A DNA stretch of 23,544 nucleotides from CAYXFZ01 sp964464385 (GTDB lineage: Bacteria; Planctomycetota; UBA1135): assembly GCA_964464385.1 (NCBI GenBank), contig CAYXFZ010000036.1:1-23544 (forward strand), read 5' to 3'. Below the pieces are notes generated by a model. That model saw only the letters and a list, made by a program, of their open reading frames with translations. It was not told where the DNA came from and did not search any database. The position numbers and the translations under genes are program-made. Below, in pieces: positions 16,228 to 23,544 of this stretch (positions are counted from its first letter, which is position 1; each line of letters starts with the position of its first letter).

Positions 16228-16235
16228 CTCCTCCT
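16228..16235 (-). promoter_or_regulatory. Strong Shine-Dalgarno of nrdR
   Basis: AGGAGGAG on the minus strand, seven bases before the ATG at 16220. It is the only near-perfect ribosome binding site I see at a gene start in this window, and it decides the nrdR start. Confidence 0.85.
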
Positions 16236-16325
16236 GGAGGGCTGTTCTTTTAGCAAAAGCGGGCCCCTGACTCCAATCTTGAGACGTTTTCCACAAGTCC
16301 AGTTTTCCTCGCCCGACCGTTTGGC

Positions 16326-17675
16326 TCACTTACCCAAACAGAAGCGGGCAAAGATTTGGTCCAAGAGGTCCTCGGGAGTGAACTCCCCCACCAGGACAAC
16401 CAAGGCCTGCCGCGCGGCGCGCAGTTCTTGGGCGACCCAGTCCAGGGGTTCTCCGCGCCGTCGGGCGGCCACGGCCGTCCGCAGATGCTGACCGGCCTCC
16501 TGCAGGGCCCGGTCATGCCGTGATCCAGCCGCCAAACGGGCCGAGCGCCGCCCCCGCGCTTGGGCTTCGCTTTCGGCCGCAAGACGGATCAATTCCGAAA
16601 TGCCGGTGCCCTCCTTGCCGGAAACCCAAACCGTCGGCCCCCACTTCCGGGCCTGCTGAAGAGCAGACTCCGAGACTCCCCGAGGGGCATCCGCGCAGGT
16701 CCAGAGAACAAGGGCGGGGGCATTCCCCGGAGAATCCGGAATCTGAGCGTCCGCCTGGCGGGAATCGGCCATGAGCCACCAAAGATCTGCGGAATCCGCC
16801 TCTTCCCGCCGGCGCGCGGCGGCATCCCGTTCATCGACCGGGGCACCACCAACACCCGGAGTATCACAAAGGATCCAATCTGTAGCTTCTGGAATGGGTT
16901 GCCACGCAGCCTCCAAGCGATCCCGGGTCGTCCCAGCCTCATGGGAAACTTGGGCGGTGGATTGGGTCAGCAAATTGAAAAGGGTGGACTTGCCACAATT
17001 GGTTTCCCCGCGCAACACAATGCGAAAGCCTTGCCGCATAGGCCGGCGGCGCTCCTCGACCGCTTGTCCTTGAGCCAAAGCCGCCGCGGCCGTCTCTAAG
17101 AGAGGTTCCAATTCATCCGCGCGCACGTCCTGCGCATCGCCTTCCTCAAAATCCAGCGAGGCCTCCAGTGCAACAGAGGCCTGATCCAACGCTGCAACCG
17201 CATCCGCCAAGGGTAATCCAAGGGCCCCTTGCAGGACCTCGGCAGCGGCACGGGCCTCTTCGGCATCGGTGGCCGAAACCAGTTCCAGGACCGCTTCCGC
17301 CTGCACCAAATCCAGTCGGCCGCGCAGAAATGCTCGGCGCGTAAATTCTCCCGGCTCGGCGGGACGCACGCCACGCTCGAACAAACCTTGCAATACGCGT
17401 TGCACTACCGGAGGGTCACCGGGAAGGTGGATTTCCAACACGTCCTCTCCGGTTGCCGAGGCAGGAGCGGGAAATTCCAACAAAGCAGCCGGGACGGAAA
17501 CGCCCGGCGCCCACTCCAAAAATCCCGACGAGGCTCCGCGTTGCCCACGTGCTTGGAGACCGGGCGGAAGCCATTGCTGGGCATGGGCCAACAGAGCTTG
17601 GCCGGAGAGCCGGATCACGGCTCGTTCCGCCGGAATGGGCGGAGTTGCTAAGGCCGCAATCGGTGGCTCAGGCAC
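16326..17675 (-). CDS. mnmE: tRNA modification GTPase MnmE (TrmE)
   Basis: A 449-residue protein that, with MnmG, makes the 5-carboxymethylaminomethyl group on wobble U34 of certain tRNAs. It starts at GTG 17675 (PEPPIAALATPPIPAERAVI, the usual N-terminus). The folate-binding domain contains RPAEPGEFTRRAFLRGRLDL and VQAEAVLELVSA. The GTPase domain has G1 GETNCGKST at 223-231, G2 AGTTRD near 247-252 and G3 DTPG at 271-274. The C-terminus is FCLGK, matching the catalytic CxGK motif. The expected G4 motif NKxD is not present; the position reads LWTCADAP near 324-331. The start overlaps the yidC stop by 8 bases, a classical yidC-mnmE order. The family is certain; GTP specificity may be altered. 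Confidence 0.95.
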   Translation of the reverse strand: MPEPPIAALATPPIPAERAVIRLSGQALLAHAQQWLPPGLQARGQRGASSGFLEWAPGVSVPAALLEFPAPASATGEDVLEIHLPGDPPVVQRVLQGLFERGVRPAEPGEFTRRAFLRGRLDLVQAEAVLELVSATDAEEARAAAEVLQGALGLPLADAVAALDQASVALEASLDFEEGDAQDVRADELEPLLETAAAALAQGQAVEERRRPMRQGFRIVLRGETNCGKSTLFNLLTQSTAQVSHEAGTTRDRLEAAWQPIPEATDWILCDTPGVGGAPVDERDAAARRREEADSADLWWLMADSRQADAQIPDSPGNAPALVLWTCADAPRGVSESALQQARKWGPTVWVSGKEGTGISELIRLAAESEAQARGRRSARLAAGSRHDRALQEAGQHLRTAVAARRRGEPLDWVAQELRAARQALVVLVGEFTPEDLLDQIFARFCLGK

Positions 17676-19669
17676 CCTTACCCGGAGTCGGGATGGGCCA
17701 GTGCTTGCGAATCACCTTCTGTTCCACNNNNNNNNNNGGATGTGATCATGTAAAGGGAGAGACCCGCAGCGTAGTTGTAGAGCAAGAAGCCAAAGAGGAT
17801 GGGCATGAAGGTCATCATCTTTTGCATTTGCTTTTGTTGCGGGTCATCCGACTTGGGCATGGACCGTTGGTGAAAGACCCACAAGAACACCATCAAGAGG
17901 GGCAAAAGGTTCAAGGTGGAGACGCCCGATAGCGGGAAGAAATTTGCCACCGGCCCCCCAAAATCCAGGAGGGCGTCTGGGCGAGAGAGATCCTTGATCC
18001 AGCTGAGAAAGGGTTGGTCCCGAAGCAGGGAACTCGTGCGCAAACCGGCAAAAAGGCCAATGAACACTGGAAACTGCAACAAGATTGGCAGGCAACCGCC
18101 GAATGGCGGCGTCAACTTGTGCTCCCGATAGAGCTTCATGGTTTCTTCCTGCTTCTTGGCCGGATCCTTGGCATACTTCTGGTTGATCTTTTCAATTTCC
18201 GGCTTCAAGCGCGCAACCTTGGCCTGATAAGCCCCCATTTTGACTTGCGAAGTGCGCGTCATGGGAAACATGACCCCGCGCACCAACAAAGTCAGCAAAA
18301 TGATGGCCCAACCCCAGTTCCCGACCAAGCCATAGAAAAACTTCAAGATGGCAATGATGATGGGAGCGATGGTGCCTGCAAAAAACATGCGGTAGAAGAA
18401 ATTCCCTTCGTAGTCCACGCCGGGAATGATCTCAGCGAGAGGAAAGAAATGTTCCGCATCCAAGAGATCGGGATCCTTGGGCCCGAGATACCAGTCAAAG
18501 TGGACCGTCTCCGGCGCGGTTCCCGCAGCACCGACGTGCATCCGGAAATCTCCCGCCACCGAAACACGCTTCCAACTCTTCATGCGTTGCTCGCGGGCAG
18601 CTTGATACCAAATGGAACGCCAACGCAGGACATCGGTGGCCGGTAGGCCGGTCGCGTCTGCCAACTCTGCGGCCCCCGGACTGACCCCAGTTTCACCGCG
18701 CAGACGTAGATCGGCCTCGGCCACGGCCCGTAAGGCCTCACGCTCGTCCTGGTCAAATTTGCGCTCAATTTCCGACCGAAAAAGATCGATGTCGAAGAGG
18801 ACTTCGGCCGAGGCTCCGCGAAACATTTCGTCCCGCGGTTTGATGGCGGAGAGAAAGTATTTGGACCCTTCGACGATAAAGGCGAATTGACCCCGCCAGG
18901 CCACAGCCCGGTCACGGTTTGGAGGCATCTTCCCATTGGGTTCATAGAACTCCACTGAATCCACATCTCCATATTCCAAACGGCCAGCTCCGGCATAAGG
19001 ATTGGGATAGTAAGGATCATGCTCCACCAAAATTCCGCCACCCGAGGCCACCCGCAGGGCCAAATCGCCGATGACCGAAGATTCCACATCGGGCAAGGAT
19101 TCGACGGTTAGGGAAATTTCAACCAAGCGTTGCCGGGAGGATGGCTGCTGCCCATCCCACTCCCCGGAAAGCCGAATGGTCTTGATGAAGCGAACCCCCG
19201 CCGGGGTGTCCAGAGAAAATCGAAGTTCCACGCCGCCATCCGCAGTCTTGCGCGGCTCTTCCACCTGCCAATCCACTGCGTCCAAGGCCACACCCAGACG
19301 ATTCTCGGGATCAAACACACGGGCGCCGTCTCGACGACGATGATGCTCCATTCTGGGCGCAACACCGGGCGGGGGCGGTTGAGCAGGTACGGACTGGAAA
19401 AGGACGAGGGGCGGCTTTTCGCCGACCGGTGCTTGATCCAACAACTCAATTTGGGTGCAACCGGCTCCCCGGTTGGTCCACTCCAAACGAAGAAGATCGT
19501 TTTCCAATACGAACACCTGTTCGGCGGGAGCATCCATGGCATCAAAGATCTCCGGCCGAGAACTTTGCAAGATCTCGCTTGGCTTGTTGTCCTCGGGGAC
19601 ACAGGTCCGCAGGATGAGGAGAGCAGCGAGGCCCCAGAGAATCAGCGTAATCAGCGGACGTGCTTTCAT
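17668..19669 (-). CDS. yidC: Membrane protein insertase YidC (with assembly gap)
   Basis: About 665 residues, the insertase that places proteins in the inner membrane. TM1 is at about 6-20, and a large periplasmic domain runs to about 415. The core follows: a membrane segment from about 425 to 470 with groove Arg464 in LLTLLVRGVMFPM, the cytoplasmic coiled hairpin QVKMGAYQAKVARLKPEIEK, FGGCLPILLQFPVFIGLF, and the last helices ending at YNYAAGLSLYMITS. Ten N's (17728-17737) follow, then the end VEQKVIRKHWPIPTPGKGA and the stop at 17668-17670. The flanks fit only if the true gap is a multiple of three, probably 12 or 15 bases (NLWGI-like residues). An added helical segment lies at about 296-365 in the periplasmic domain. 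The upstream phosphoesterase ends 3 bases before its ATG. Confidence 0.95.
17728..17737. other. Assembly gap (10 N) near the yidC 3' end
   Basis: Ten N's sit between MITS and VEQKVIRKHW of YidC. The frames on the two sides differ by one base if the gap is ten, so the true gap is not ten bases. Only four or five residues of the conserved last membrane helix are missing. Confidence 0.95.
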
Positions 19670-19672
19670 GGT

Positions 19673-20437
19673 TTAGCGGCCCTGAAGAAGACGATCGCCC
19701 AGACTATCCGGCAATCCTTGGGCTTGGAGGATGCGGTTGCGTGTTGCGCCATGGTCGTAGGAAATGCGTCGCCAGCGCACGGTTTCGCCGTCAAAGAGGG
19801 CATACCCTAGACGGGGATCTCCGTCACGAGGTTGGCCAACGGAGCCAACATTGATGAGATAACGACGCTTGGGATCGATCACCAAAACAGCATCCTCGCC
19901 CTCAGCACGCACAAAGGCTTCGCCCTCAACGAAGGATCCCGGGTGGTGGGTATGGCCAAAGAAGGTGATTCGCGTTTCGGCGGCGGCGAAATTTGCCGCC
20001 AATTGATCCGGCCGCTTGTGCGCATTCGGCATGAGATATTCCTGCAGGGGTTGGCATGGGCTGGCGTGCACGAAGCCCACATCTTCCCCATAGAAGGGAG
20101 CAACCATGGCCGGGACCAAGGAACCCAGCCAGTCCCAGAGGTCCCAATTCTCTTCTTTCTCTGGATCCAAGGTGCGCCGCGTCCAGTCAATGGCAAGGAG
20201 GGCCCGCTCATTGAAACCGGCGGCGTCCTGGTCGTCCAAGAGAGCGGCATCGTGATTGCCCAGTAAAGAAAAGGCGCACCGATCCCGGGCCAGGGTGAGA
20301 ACCTCCCGCGGGGAGGCGCCATAGCCCACCAAGTCCCCGAGGCAAACGACCGATTCCACGGAGAAGGGATCGATGTCGCGCAACGCGGCCTCGAACGCCT
20401 CAACGTTGGCGTGCAAATCGGAGACAAGGGCAATCAT
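19673..20437 (-). CDS. Metallophosphoesterase (YfcE/MJ0936-like)
   Basis: A 254-residue calcineurin-like phosphoesterase, probably cytoplasmic. The start is ATG 20437, giving MIALVSDLHAN directly at the first metal motif; the longer open frame upstream reads as non-coding. All signature blocks are visible: SDLHAN (Asp7, His9), CLGDLVGYG (Asp35), LLGNHD (Asn61, His62), GFVHASP, and FFGHTHHPG. Its length fits small phosphodiesterase/phosphatase members whose natural substrates are mostly unknown; Ap4A-type or cyclic-nucleotide cleavage are guesses from the family. It leads the run of six same-direction genes through smc, with yidC 3 bases downstream. The 95 bases before it (20438-20532) form a divergent gap to the PPIase with no clear promoter. 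Confidence 0.88.
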   Translation of the reverse strand: MIALVSDLHANVEAFEAALRDIDPFSVESVVCLGDLVGYGASPREVLTLARDRCAFSLLGNHDAALLDDQDAAGFNERALLAIDWTRRTLDPEKEENWDLWDWLGSLVPAMVAPFYGEDVGFVHASPCQPLQEYLMPNAHKRPDQLAANFAAAETRITFFGHTHHPGSFVEGEAFVRAEGEDAVLVIDPKRRYLINVGSVGQPRDGDPRLGYALFDGETVRWRRISYDHGATRNRILQAQGLPDSLGDRLLQGR

Positions 20438-20532
20438 GTTGGCCAGGGCCCCCACGAACGGTCTATCCTGTCCGACGGGCGGGGCATTGTCCCGTTCCCC
20501 TCCCCACCCCGCAACTCCAACACTGCGCAACC

Positions 20533-21468
20533 ATGTCCTCTCTCGCCTTGGTTCTCTGCCTTTCGCTATTTCCCCAAGACCCACCCGAGACCCTGCCTGC
20601 CGGAGTGGCGGCCACGGTTGATGGCCAAAAAATCCTGCAGGCCGACTATCTGGAATACCTCTGGACTCGTTTTGGCAAACGCGCCCTGGAGGACATGATC
20701 GCGGATGCCTTGGTCGAACAGGAGGCCCTCGCCTACGGCATCTCTACCAGCAAGGAGGAAGTGGATACCGCCCTGGAGGAAAAGGAGCGATCCGCTCGCG
20801 AGCACGCACCCCCTGGGGCCTTGGAAATGCAATTGAAATCCGCCGGCCAAAACCTGGAGTTGTGGCGGATTTCAACTCGCAACGAGGTTCGCATGGATTT
20901 GCTCTTGGACCGCCTCGTGCGTACCACCCGCGTGGTCACAGACCAGCGTTTGCAAGATGCATTCGAAATTCAATATGGCAAGGGCGGCCTCCGTTTTGAA
21001 GTCAGTCACATCCTGCGCATGCCCAATCTCCTGCGAGCGGAGTTGCTGCGCGCCGGCACCAAACCCAACGAAATTGACCTCCAGGCCCTGCAAGCTCAGG
21101 CGCAAGAAGAGGTGCAGGCCCTCCTGGACCGAGCCCGCAACGGCGAGAGTTTTGGCGGTTTGGCCCGCGAAGGGTCTCACGACCGTGTCACGAAGGAAGA
21201 CGGCGGCATGCTGCGCAACTATGACGGCCGCCTGTACGGAGTTCCCTTCCGGGAGGCGGTGGAGAGCCTGCAGGAAGGCGGAATTTCCGACCCCGTCAAG
21301 AGTGGTGCCGGATGGCACATCGTCCAACTCTTGGCACGCCACCAAACCGATTTGGAGACCGTGCGCCCGCAAGTGATCGAGGCCATCCTCACCGCCGAAC
21401 CCACGTGGCAAGAGAAACGCGGCTTTGTCCAGGGCCTCCGCGCCCGTGCCAAAGTGCAACTTTGGTAA
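20533..21468 (+). CDS. Parvulin-type peptidyl-prolyl cis-trans isomerase (SurA/PpiC-like)
   Basis: A 311-residue exported folding helper. It begins with a short hydrophobic signal MSSLALVLCLSLF. An N-terminal helical chaperone region follows (about 25-150: ATVDGQKILQADYLEYLWTR, ALVEQEALAYGIS). The parvulin domain at about 153-270 has FEVSHILR, ESFGGLAREGSHDRVTKEDG, FREAVESLQEGGISDPVKSG and GWHIVQLL. A longer insertion (residues about 163-200) sits after SHIL. It probably acts in the periplasm on unfolded outer-membrane or secreted proteins. No Shine-Dalgarno is visible. It is a lone + strand gene between divergent and convergent partners, ending 3 bases before the 28-bp repeats. Confidence 0.9.
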   Translation: MSSLALVLCLSLFPQDPPETLPAGVAATVDGQKILQADYLEYLWTRFGKRALEDMIADALVEQEALAYGISTSKEEVDTALEEKERSAREHAPPGALEMQLKSAGQNLELWRISTRNEVRMDLLLDRLVRTTRVVTDQRLQDAFEIQYGKGGLRFEVSHILRMPNLLRAELLRAGTKPNEIDLQALQAQAQEEVQALLDRARNGESFGGLAREGSHDRVTKEDGGMLRNYDGRLYGVPFREAVESLQEGGISDPVKSGAGWHIVQLLARHQTDLETVRPQVIEAILTAEPTWQEKRGFVQGLRARAKVQLW

Positions 21469-21471
21469 CCA

Positions 21472-21527
21472 AAAAGCACCCGAACTAAAATAACAGCGCA
21501 AAAGCACCCGAACTAAACCAACAGCGA
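21472..21527. repeat. Two 28-bp direct repeats between the PPIase and nadD genes
   Basis: Units 21472-21499 and 21500-21527 are head to tail and differ at three positions (AT to CC in the middle, and the last base). The shared core is AAAAGCACCCGAACTAAA, then two variable bases, then AACAGCG. A weak third start (AAAAGGAACCGG) follows directly. Confidence 0.9.
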
Positions 21528-21567
21528 AAAGGAACCGGGGGGAAACTGTCTGTTATTTTGTTTCGGG
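21479..21567. repeat. Inverted repeat joining the direct repeats to the nadD end
   Basis: The 18 bases at 21479-21496 (CCCGAACTAAAATAACAG) are the reverse complement of 21550-21567 with 16 of 18 matches. The loop is 53 bases, and the right arm covers the last codons and stop of nadD. As the two flanking genes converge here, a two-way transcription end is plausible, but there is no GC-rich stem plus T-run of a standard intrinsic terminator. Confidence 0.75.
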
Positions 21568-22053
21568 TTTGTTTCGGAGGGCCGTTGATGAAGCTGCCAC
21601 GGGCTTACAAGGCAAAATGCGGCCGGGGAGTCCGGGGAGCAGAGTGGTAAACCCCGGGCGCGGAATGAAAATGGGTTCGGCGATTTCCAAAATGCGGGCC
21701 ACCCGATGCCACTCCAGGAATCGCTCCTGACAATCGCCGCCCATCACCAAAAGAAATTTGGCATCCGGATGCAAGCCCTGCAAAGCCTCCAAAGTGTCCA
21801 CCATGAAGGATGGGGGTGGCCGATCCAATTCCAGCCGACAGATTTCTTCACCAGGACGGTTCTCCAAGGCTGTCTTCAAAAGGGCAAGCCGCGATTCTGC
21901 AGAGGCCGGCGGACGATCCAGTTTGTGCGGGGATTGGTGGGCTGGAACCCAGAGAAAACGGTCCGGAGTTTCTTGGGCCAACACAGCGTCGGCAACGGCA
22001 AAGTGCCCGGCATGCACGGGATCAAAGGATCCCCCAAAGACGGCAATCTTCAT
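21553..22053 (-). CDS. nadD: Nicotinate-nucleotide adenylyltransferase, shortened at the C-terminus
   Basis: A 166-residue enzyme of NAD synthesis that joins nicotinate mononucleotide to ATP. Motifs: VFGGSFDPVHAGH at 5-17, WVPAHQSPHK at 35-44, MGGDCQERFLEWH in the central substrate region, and ASSTALR at 154-160, the ISSTxIR ATP-binding motif. NadD normally continues 25-40 residues past this motif with a helix ending near the pattern VPxxVxxYI; here it ends NKPETK within an inverted repeat. The rest of the domain is intact. It starts at ATG 22053, overlapping the hisS stop (ATGA). The family is certain; whether this shortened form is active is not shown. Confidence 0.9.
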   Translation of the reverse strand: MKIAVFGGSFDPVHAGHFAVADAVLAQETPDRFLWVPAHQSPHKLDRPPASAESRLALLKTALENRPGEEICRLELDRPPPSFMVDTLEALQGLHPDAKFLLVMGGDCQERFLEWHRVARILEIAEPIFIPRPGFTTLLPGLPGRILPCKPVAASSTALRNKPETK

Positions 22054-23357
22054 GCTTGCAGCATGGCACCAACGGCCTCCACCAAGTCGGCCCGGGCGAC
22101 CTTGCTCTCGACCCCTCCCTCCATATCCCTCAAAACGAAGGTGTCGGCGGCCCGCTCATCCGCACCCACGACCAGAACAACACGAGCCCCGCCCTTGTCC
22201 GCTTCCTTGAACTGAGCTTTGGCGGAACGCCCACGGTGATCCAAATCCACCGCCCCGATTTCGGCGCCCCGCAACAGACCTGCCAAAGCCAAGGCCTCTT
22301 GTCGATCCTCCGCAGAAATGGCAACCACATAAACCGCCGCTTGCAGTTCGGAAGCTAGGTCGGCCACCGCCTCGGCCGTTGGCAAGCCCAGTTCTTCCAT
22401 GGCAAACTCGGTTCCGGTCAAGCCAATGGCGAATCCGGTGGCAGCAGTGGCAGCGCCACCCAACTCTTCCACCAATCCGTCATAACGTCCGCCACCACAA
22501 AGGGCAGAACGTGCGCCAAGGGGAGGGTAATGAACTTCGAAAACGGTGCGGGTGTAGTAATCCAAACCTCGAACCAGGGAAGGTGCATCCACGGCCGCTC
22601 GACCGAGGGCCTGCAAGGAATGTAGAAATCCCTGGTGATGCCCGGCCGAGGCTTCTTGCAAAAAGTCCCGCAAAGAGGGGGCGTCCCGATTGGCTTCCTT
22701 GCAATCCGCTACTTTGCAATCCAACAAGCGGAACACATTCCGCTCCAGTCGAGATTGGCAATCGGCACAGCGCCCTTCCATCCGAGGGGCGAAATATTCG
22801 CGCAGGGCCGAACTCCAACACGCGCGGTCCTCAGGATCACCCATGGTGTTGACGCGAACTTCCAACTCAAGACCAAACCCCAATGCTTCAAAGTAACGCA
22901 TGGCCAAATCCACAATTTCGGCATCCAGGGAGGGGCTGGTAACACCAAAAACCTCGACCCCAAACTGGTAGAATTGCCGCTCCCGACCCCTTTGAGGCCG
23001 TTCATAGCGAAACATCGGCCCCAAATAGAACCACTTCTGGAGGGGCGCCCGGGCGGCAAATCCACCCTGGATATAGGCCCGAACAGCCGATGCGGTTCCT
23101 TCTGGCCGCAAAGAATGGGAAGAAGACCCCTCCGCCCGAGGGGGCACCGTAAACATCTCTTTTTCCACCACATCGCTGCCTTCGCCAAGGGAACGCGTGA
23201 AAAGTCGTGTTTCCTCGATCAGTGGCGTGCGTATTTCCCCATAGCGGAAGGACTGAGCCAGCTTGCGGGCGGTTCGCTCCAGATGCCGAATCCGGATCAA
23301 ATCCTCTGGCAGGAGGTCTCGCGTTCCACGCGGGGCTCGGTAAGAGTCGGAAGCCAT
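22050..23357 (-). CDS. hisS: Histidine-tRNA ligase (HisRS), motif-3 arginine missing
   Basis: A 435-residue class II synthetase that charges tRNA-His in the cytoplasm. The start is ATG 23357 (MASDSYRAPRGTRDLLPED), the typical N-terminus; the frame stays open upstream without family similarity. Visible: SLGEGSDVVEKEMF near 56-69, RPEGT 84-88, motif 2 YLGPMFRYERPQRGRERQFY at 111-130, HisA LVRGLDYYTR 261-270, and LCGGGRYDGL near 287. The C-terminal anticodon-binding domain is present (VYVVAISAED to ARVVLVVGADE). Motif 3 normally reads GFAxGLER but here is GFAIGLTGTE at 308-317, so the invariant ATP-binding arginine is absent at that place. Since the domain layout matches HisRS and not HisZ, the call stands, with this oddity. 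Confidence 0.92.
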   Translation of the reverse strand: MASDSYRAPRGTRDLLPEDLIRIRHLERTARKLAQSFRYGEIRTPLIEETRLFTRSLGEGSDVVEKEMFTVPPRAEGSSSHSLRPEGTASAVRAYIQGGFAARAPLQKWFYLGPMFRYERPQRGRERQFYQFGVEVFGVTSPSLDAEIVDLAMRYFEALGFGLELEVRVNTMGDPEDRACWSSALREYFAPRMEGRCADCQSRLERNVFRLLDCKVADCKEANRDAPSLRDFLQEASAGHHQGFLHSLQALGRAAVDAPSLVRGLDYYTRTVFEVHYPPLGARSALCGGGRYDGLVEELGGAATAATGFAIGLTGTEFAMEELGLPTAEAVADLASELQAAVYVVAISAEDRQEALALAGLLRGAEIGAVDLDHRGRSAKAQFKEADKGGARVVLVVGADERAADTFVLRDMEGGVESKVARADLVEAVGAMLQA

Positions 23358-23485
23358 CGGTGGGCAGGAGGATAGCCTCACCCCCGCCGTTTCTCCCAGC
23401 ACTGGAAACGTTGACCACCTCCCTGCTCAGCCCTAGGATCTCCTCTCCTCCCCGGGTTCTCAGCCCCGAATCCGTCCCCAATCTC

Positions 23486-23544
23486 ATGACGCGTCTCCGT
23501 CACTTCGCCGTCCTGGCCCTAGCCGTTCTGGCCCTTGCCTTGCC
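23486..23544 (+). CDS. Start of a secreted or membrane protein (partial)
   Basis: An ATG at 23486 opens MTRLRHFAVLALAVLALAL, a basic start followed by a hydrophobic core like a signal peptide. The window ends within this segment, so no family can be named. It is divergent from hisS, separated by 128 bases that hold no obvious promoter. Confidence 0.4.
   Translation, partial: MTRLRHFAVLALAVLALAL

Noticed and set aside
16221..19669. Possible replication origin near yidC-mnmE, a gene order often found near oriC
   Set aside because: There is no rpmH, rnpA, dnaA or parAB nearby, no DnaA-box cluster and no AT-rich tract; only one weak box occurs before nrdR.
20438..20532. Promoter between the phosphoesterase and PPIase genes (TATCCT near 20462)
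   Set aside because: No matching -35 element at a suitable distance; a single six-base match in a GC-rich gap is not enough.
21472..21527. CRISPR array
   Set aside because: The 28-bp units are directly adjacent with no spacers, and no cas genes are present.
21479..21567. Classic intrinsic terminator
   Set aside because: The arms are AT-rich with a 53-base loop and there is no T-run directly after the stem, so it was kept as an inverted repeat only.

Overview
The window is a densely packed bacterial stretch with few gaps, heavy use of 4-nt ATGA start/stop overlaps, and GC-rich codons with many TTG leucines. Only one start (nrdR) has an obvious Shine-Dalgarno sequence. Lipoprotein-type signals, a SurA/PpiC-like chaperone, a multiheme cytochrome c and a long YidC with a large periplasmic domain point to a didermic bacterium. 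The style (HEAT-repeat lipoprotein beside a cytochrome, few ribosome binding sites) suggests an uncultured Planctomycetota-like lineage, but no gene here proves the phylum. Two 10-N runs and one frameshift inside smc suggest a draft or metagenome assembly.

Region 1 (1-5155, + strand): the end of a periplasmic iron-type binding protein, a fused two-domain permease, an ABC ATPase, a five-heme cytochrome c and a HEAT-like lipoprotein. Each gene overlaps the next by ATGA, so the import system and the redox/scaffold genes form one transcription and translation unit. A small, apparently broken lipoprotein-like gene follows. A WalJ/YycJ-like metallo-hydrolase (5165-5977) ends the + strand block.

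Region 2 (5961-9528, - strand): a PAP2-type phosphatase, an OPT-family transporter and a DPM1-like glycosyltransferase, again joined by ATGA overlaps. A divergent M28 glutaminyl-cyclase-like lipoprotein (9544-10500, +) follows and shares a CTAG stop palindrome with smc.

Region 3 (10497-20437, - strand): read in transcription order, metallophosphoesterase, yidC, mnmE, nrdR, an ATP-cone protein resembling a degenerate ribonucleotide reductase, and smc. This is a housekeeping block for membrane insertion, tRNA modification, nucleotide-reductase control and chromosome organisation.

Region 4 (20533-23544): a parvulin-type peptidyl-prolyl isomerase (+), then a cluster of 28-bp direct and inverted repeats, a C-terminally shortened nadD, and hisS (both - strand). 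The start of a divergent secreted protein lies at the right edge.

The points most worth following up are the iron-importer/cytochrome/HEAT operon, the ATP-cone RNR-like partner of NrdR, the HisRS without the motif-3 arginine, and the repeat cluster that coincides with the shortened nadD end.
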